Translations under genes and position numbers: made by a program
Shown: positions 61,193-64,000 of the stretch, in pieces
How positions within the stretch are numbered: the first letter of the stretch is position 1
How the letters are laid out: every line of letters begins with the position of its first letter
Assembly: GCF_004117935.1 (NCBI RefSeq)
Contig: NZ_SDOY01000131.1
Span: 62,001 to 126,000 of the forward strand
Length of the DNA stretch: 64,000 nucleotides
Direction of reading: 5' to 3'
Origin: Streptomyces roseicoloratus
Lineage (GTDB): Bacteria > Actinomycetota > Actinomycetes > Streptomycetales > Streptomycetaceae
The notes under the pieces: model-generated
Told to the model about the DNA's origin: nothing
The model's input: the letters and a program-made list of their open reading frames with translations, nothing else
Database searches by the model: none

Positions 61193-62122
61193 ATGCGCAA
61201 AGGGCAGTACACGTTCGTCACGGGATTCCTCCTCGTACCCGTGGCCCTCTATCTGGTCTTCGTCATCTGGCCGTACGTCCAGACGTTCGGCTATTCGCTG
61301 ACCGACTGGAAAGGCCAGTCACAGGACTTCTCCTTCGTCGGCTTCGACAATTACGCCGCCCTCTTCGAGGACGACGTCTTCCTGGGAGCGGTCTGGCACA
61401 ACATCCTGTTCCTGGTGTTCGTCCCGGTGGTCACCATTCTGCTCGCCCTCTTCTTCGCCTTCATGGTGAACGCGGGCGGGCGGAGCCGGGCCGGCGGCGT
61501 CGCGGGCGTCGCCGGATCCAAGTTCTACAAGGTCGTCTACTTCTTCCCGCAGGTGCTCTCCCTCGCGATCCTCGCGGTGCTCTTCGGCGCCGTGTACCGC
61601 AGTGACGCCGGCGGCATGCTCAACGGCCTCCTCCTCAAGCTCGGCCTCATCGACGCCGACCAGCCGGTGGAATGGCTCAACGAGCCCGACTTCGTCCTGT
61701 GGGCCCTCGTCGCGGTCGTCGTCTGGCACGGCGTCGGCTTCTACCTGGTGCTGTTCTCGGCCGCGATGCAGTCCATCCCGCGCGACGTCTACGAGGCGGC
61801 GCTGATCGACGGCGCCGGACGCGCCCAGTCCTTCTTCAAGATCACGCTGCCGCTGCTCTGGGACTCCGTGCAGACCGCCTGGGTCTACCTCGGCATCGTC
61901 GCGATGGACATGTTCGTCCTCGTCTCCACCATGACCTCCGGCGACTACGGCGGTGGGCCCGACCACCACAGCGAGGTCATGTCGACGGTCATGATGCGCA
62001 ACTTCCTCTACTTCGGTAAGAGCGGCTACGCCTGTGCCATGGGCGTCGTGATGCTGCTGCTCACCCTGATCGTGTCCGTGGTCACGCTGCGCGCCACCCG
62101 CCGCGAGCGCCTCGAGTTCTGA
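61193..62122 (+). CDS. ngcF: Sugar ABC transporter permease
   Basis: The 309-residue membrane protein starts at ATG 61193 after AGGGACAGGAA. It has six hydrophobic segments, beginning with FVTGFLLVPVALYLVFVIWP, a long loop after the first helix, and the EAA motif of MalF-type permeases in YEAALIDGAGRAQSFFKITL. It forms the transport channel with NgcG for uptake of N-acetylglucosamine-type sugars delivered by NgcE. There is no ATPase gene in the operon, as usual for this class in Streptomyces. Confidence 0.92.
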   Translation: MRKGQYTFVTGFLLVPVALYLVFVIWPYVQTFGYSLTDWKGQSQDFSFVGFDNYAALFEDDVFLGAVWHNILFLVFVPVVTILLALFFAFMVNAGGRSRAGGVAGVAGSKFYKVVYFFPQVLSLAILAVLFGAVYRSDAGGMLNGLLLKLGLIDADQPVEWLNEPDFVLWALVAVVVWHGVGFYLVLFSAAMQSIPRDVYEAALIDGAGRAQSFFKITLPLLWDSVQTAWVYLGIVAMDMFVLVSTMTSGDYGGGPDHHSEVMSTVMMRNFLYFGKSGYACAMGVVMLLLTLIVSVVTLRATRRERLEF

Positions 62123-62136
62123 GCGGGAGAACGACG

Positions 62137-63081
62137 ATGACTGCACCCATCCAGAAGTCCGACACCACCGTCCCGGCCGGGGCCGCCGTGCCGCGGCAGC
62201 GCGCGGCGGGCAAGGGGCGCGAGCCCGCGTCCGGCCCGGTCCGCGAGGGCATCGTCCTCAACGTCTTCTCGCACGGCTTCCTCGCCCTGTGGGCGCTGAT
62301 GATCGTGCTGCCGCTGATCTGGCTGGTCCTGAGCTCCTTCAAGACCGACAGCCAGATCGCCGGGTCCGCCTTCGGCTGGCCGGAGAACTGGTCCCTGGAC
62401 GTCTTCAGCCGCGCCTGGGCCAAGGGCATCGGCGACTACTTCGTGAACACCGTGATCGTCCTGGTGTTCTCGGTGCCGCTGACCATGCTCTTCGGCTCGA
62501 TGGCGGCGTACGTGCTCGCCCGCTACGAGTTCTGGGGCAACCGGCTCGTCTACTACTTCTTCGTGGCCGGCGCCATGTTCCCGGTCTTCCTGGCGCTCGT
62601 CCCGCTCTTCTTCATGGTGAAGATGCTCGGGATGCTCAACACCTACCAGGGCCTGATCCTGGTGTACGTCGCCTACTCGATGCCGTTCACCGTCTTCTTC
62701 ATGCACTCCTTCTTCCGGACGCTGCCGACGGCGGTCTTCGAGGCGGCGATCCTGGACGGCGCCTCGCACACCCGGGCCTTCTTCCAGGTGATGCTGCCGA
62801 TGGCCAAGCCGGGCCTGCTCAGCGTGGGCATCTTCAACACGCTGGGGCAGTGGAACCAGTTCATCCTGCCGACGGTGCTCATGCAGCCGCAGAGCGGTGA
62901 CGACCCGGAGCGCTACGTGCTCACCCAGGGCCTCATCCAGCTGGAGCAGCAGCAGGGCTACGAGACCGACCTGCCGGTGCTCTTCGCCGGCGTGACCATC
63001 GCCATGATCCCGATGCTCGTCGTCTACCTGTCCTTCCAGCGGCAGGTCCAGGCGGGTCTCACTTCGGCCACGCTCAAGTAA
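62137..63081 (+). CDS. ngcG: Sugar ABC transporter permease
   Basis: The 314-residue protein begins 14 bases after ngcF with GGGAGAACG before its ATG. It has a charged, disordered N-terminus of about 45 residues, then six membrane segments and the MalG-type EAA motif FEAAILDGASHTRAFFQVML. It is the second half of the NgcEFG channel. The C-terminus ends in the usual FQRQVQAGLTSATLK, and a strong terminator follows. Confidence 0.92.
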   Translation: MTAPIQKSDTTVPAGAAVPRQRAAGKGREPASGPVREGIVLNVFSHGFLALWALMIVLPLIWLVLSSFKTDSQIAGSAFGWPENWSLDVFSRAWAKGIGDYFVNTVIVLVFSVPLTMLFGSMAAYVLARYEFWGNRLVYYFFVAGAMFPVFLALVPLFFMVKMLGMLNTYQGLILVYVAYSMPFTVFFMHSFFRTLPTAVFEAAILDGASHTRAFFQVMLPMAKPGLLSVGIFNTLGQWNQFILPTVLMQPQSGDDPERYVLTQGLIQLEQQQGYETDLPVLFAGVTIAMIPMLVVYLSFQRQVQAGLTSATLK

Positions 63082-63098
63082 CGAGCCGGTCGCCCGCC

Positions 63099-63139
63099 GT
63101 CCGGCCCCGGAGAGTCCGCTCTCCGGGGCCGGACTTTTT
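63099..63139 (+). terminator. Rho-independent terminator after ngcG
   Basis: GTCCGGCCCCGGAGAG and CTCTCCGGGGCCGGAC form perfect 16 bp arms around a TCCG loop and are followed by TTTTTC. It is a textbook intrinsic terminator and separates the transporter operon from the ROK gene. Confidence 0.92.
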
Positions 63140-63238
63140 CATTCCGGATTCGACTACCGTCGAGGACTTGACGGCGACAAGCCCCACGAAGGAGCTTGGA
63201 GTTCATAACTTGTACACGTCGTAGGGTGGAGAGAGTCA

Positions 63239-64000
63239 ATGGAGACTCCGGGGTCGCAGTCCTCGCTGCACCGGGCCAATCTCGAGCGGGTCGTCCGGGC
63301 GGTACGGATGGCCGGATCGCTCACCCAGGCGGAGATCGCCCGGACGACCGGCCTGTCGGCCGCCACGGTCTCCAACATCGTGCGGGAGCTGAAGGACGGC
63401 GGCACCGTCGAGGTCACGCCGACCTCCGCGGGCGGGCGCCGGGCCCGCAGCGTCTCGCTCAGCGGCGACGCCGGCATCGTCATCGGCGTCGACTTCGGGC
63501 ACACGCACCTGCGGGTCGCGGTCGGCAACCTGGCCCACCAGGTGCTCGCCGAGGAGTCCGAGCCGCTGGACGTCGACGCCTCGGCCGCGGAGGGCTTCGA
63601 CCGGGCGGAACAGCTGGTCAGCCGCCTGATCGCGGCCACCGGCATCGGCCGGGACAAGGTCGTCGGCGTGGGCCTGGGCGTTCCGGGTCCGATCGACGTC
63701 TCCTCGGGCCTCCTGGGCTCCACGTCGATCCTGCCGGGCTGGAGCGGGATCAACCCCGCCGACGAACTCTCGGCCCGCCTCGGCGTGCCCGTGCACGTCG
63801 ACAACGACGCCAACCTCGGTGCCCTCGGCGAGCTCGTCTGGGGCAGCGGGCGGGGCGTCAGGGACCTGGCGTACATCAAGGTGGCCAGCGGTGTCGGCGC
63901 CGGTCTGGTGATCGACGGACGGGTCTACCGGGGCCCGGGCGGCACGGCCGGCGAGATCGGGCACATCACCCTGGACGAGTCCGGTCCGGTCTGCCGCTGC
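63239..64000 (+). CDS. rok7B7: ROK-family transcriptional regulator, N-terminal part
   Basis: The gene runs off the right edge; 254 codons are visible. ATG 63239 follows GGAGAGAG. A winged helix-turn-helix (LTQAEIARTTGLSAATVSNI, VRELKDGGTVEVTPTSAGGR) precedes the ROK sugar-kinase-like fold: VIGVDFGHTHLRVAVGN (phosphate loop), VHVDNDANLGALGEL, VASGVGAGLVIDG, and GEIGHITLDESGPVCRC where the zinc cluster begins. From memory the S. coelicolor gene next to ngcEFG is SCO6008 (Rok7B7), which affects xylose uptake, carbon repression and antibiotic production. The name rests on that synteny and on sequence recall. Confidence 0.8.
   Translation, partial: METPGSQSSLHRANLERVVRAVRMAGSLTQAEIARTTGLSAATVSNIVRELKDGGTVEVTPTSAGGRRARSVSLSGDAGIVIGVDFGHTHLRVAVGNLAHQVLAEESEPLDVDASAAEGFDRAEQLVSRLIAATGIGRDKVVGVGLGVPGPIDVSSGLLGSTSILPGWSGINPADELSARLGVPVHVDNDANLGALGELVWGSGRGVRDLAYIKVASGVGAGLVIDGRVYRGPGGTAGEIGHITLDESGPVCRC

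Overview
The window is high-GC DNA with strongly GC-biased third codon positions, GTG starts and Streptomyces-type families (DUF397/DUF5753 pairs, DUF11 surface proteins, NgcE-type lipoprotein, helix-turn-helix MurA paralogue, ROK regulator). It is almost certainly a Streptomyces or close-relative chromosome segment. No rRNA, tRNA or CRISPR array was recognised by eye.

Layout. 1-974: the end of a flavin amine oxidase and a small membrane protein. 1196-7862: three consecutive secreted proteins built from repeated DUF11 domains; the first ends in an LPDTG sortase signal and the third starts with an L-type lectin-like domain. 7889-38470: a large defence island. On the minus strand it holds a RelE-like/UvrD-like helicase fusion overlapping a giant DruE-like helicase (DUF1998, nuclease-like C-terminus), then a caspase/SF1-helicase fusion overlapping an EACC1-like partner, a HATPase/XRE-DUF5753/DUF397 regulatory trio, and an Eco57I-class adenine methylase behind a DrmD-like SNF2 helicase, a Ser/Thr kinase and a helical protein. 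A plus-strand beta-family gene and a plus-strand McrB-McrC pair belong to the same island. 38186-38816: debris of an FG-GAP-type protein and two transposases, into which mcrC reads.

38886-44571: small accessory genes and an XRE-MurA-like fusion, then a divergent regulator/hydrolase pair and an XRE regulator. 44696-52400: a tight four-gene operon (TIR protein, pseudokinase with PQQ-like propeller, 143-residue protein, STAND NTPase with 14 WD repeats). Three of the four proteins carry the same short Gly/Ser/Asp motif, placed at the C-terminus of the TIR and small proteins and at the N-terminus of the STAND protein. That is the arrangement expected of an amyloid-type signalling motif joining sensor to effector, and it is my best candidate for an undescribed system.

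52654-64000: conserved metabolism: aconitase, a secreted GH92 alpha-mannosidase-type enzyme, the ngcEFG importer for N-acetylglucosamine/chitobiose, and the start of a ROK regulator. From memory, S. coelicolor has the murA-like gene (SCO5998) directly next to aconitase (SCO5999), so the 41-52 kb segment looks like an insertion between core neighbours. The promoters of these two genes still share a TATCTC-n6-GAGAT palindrome, which suggests one regulator, perhaps the XRE-MurA protein itself.
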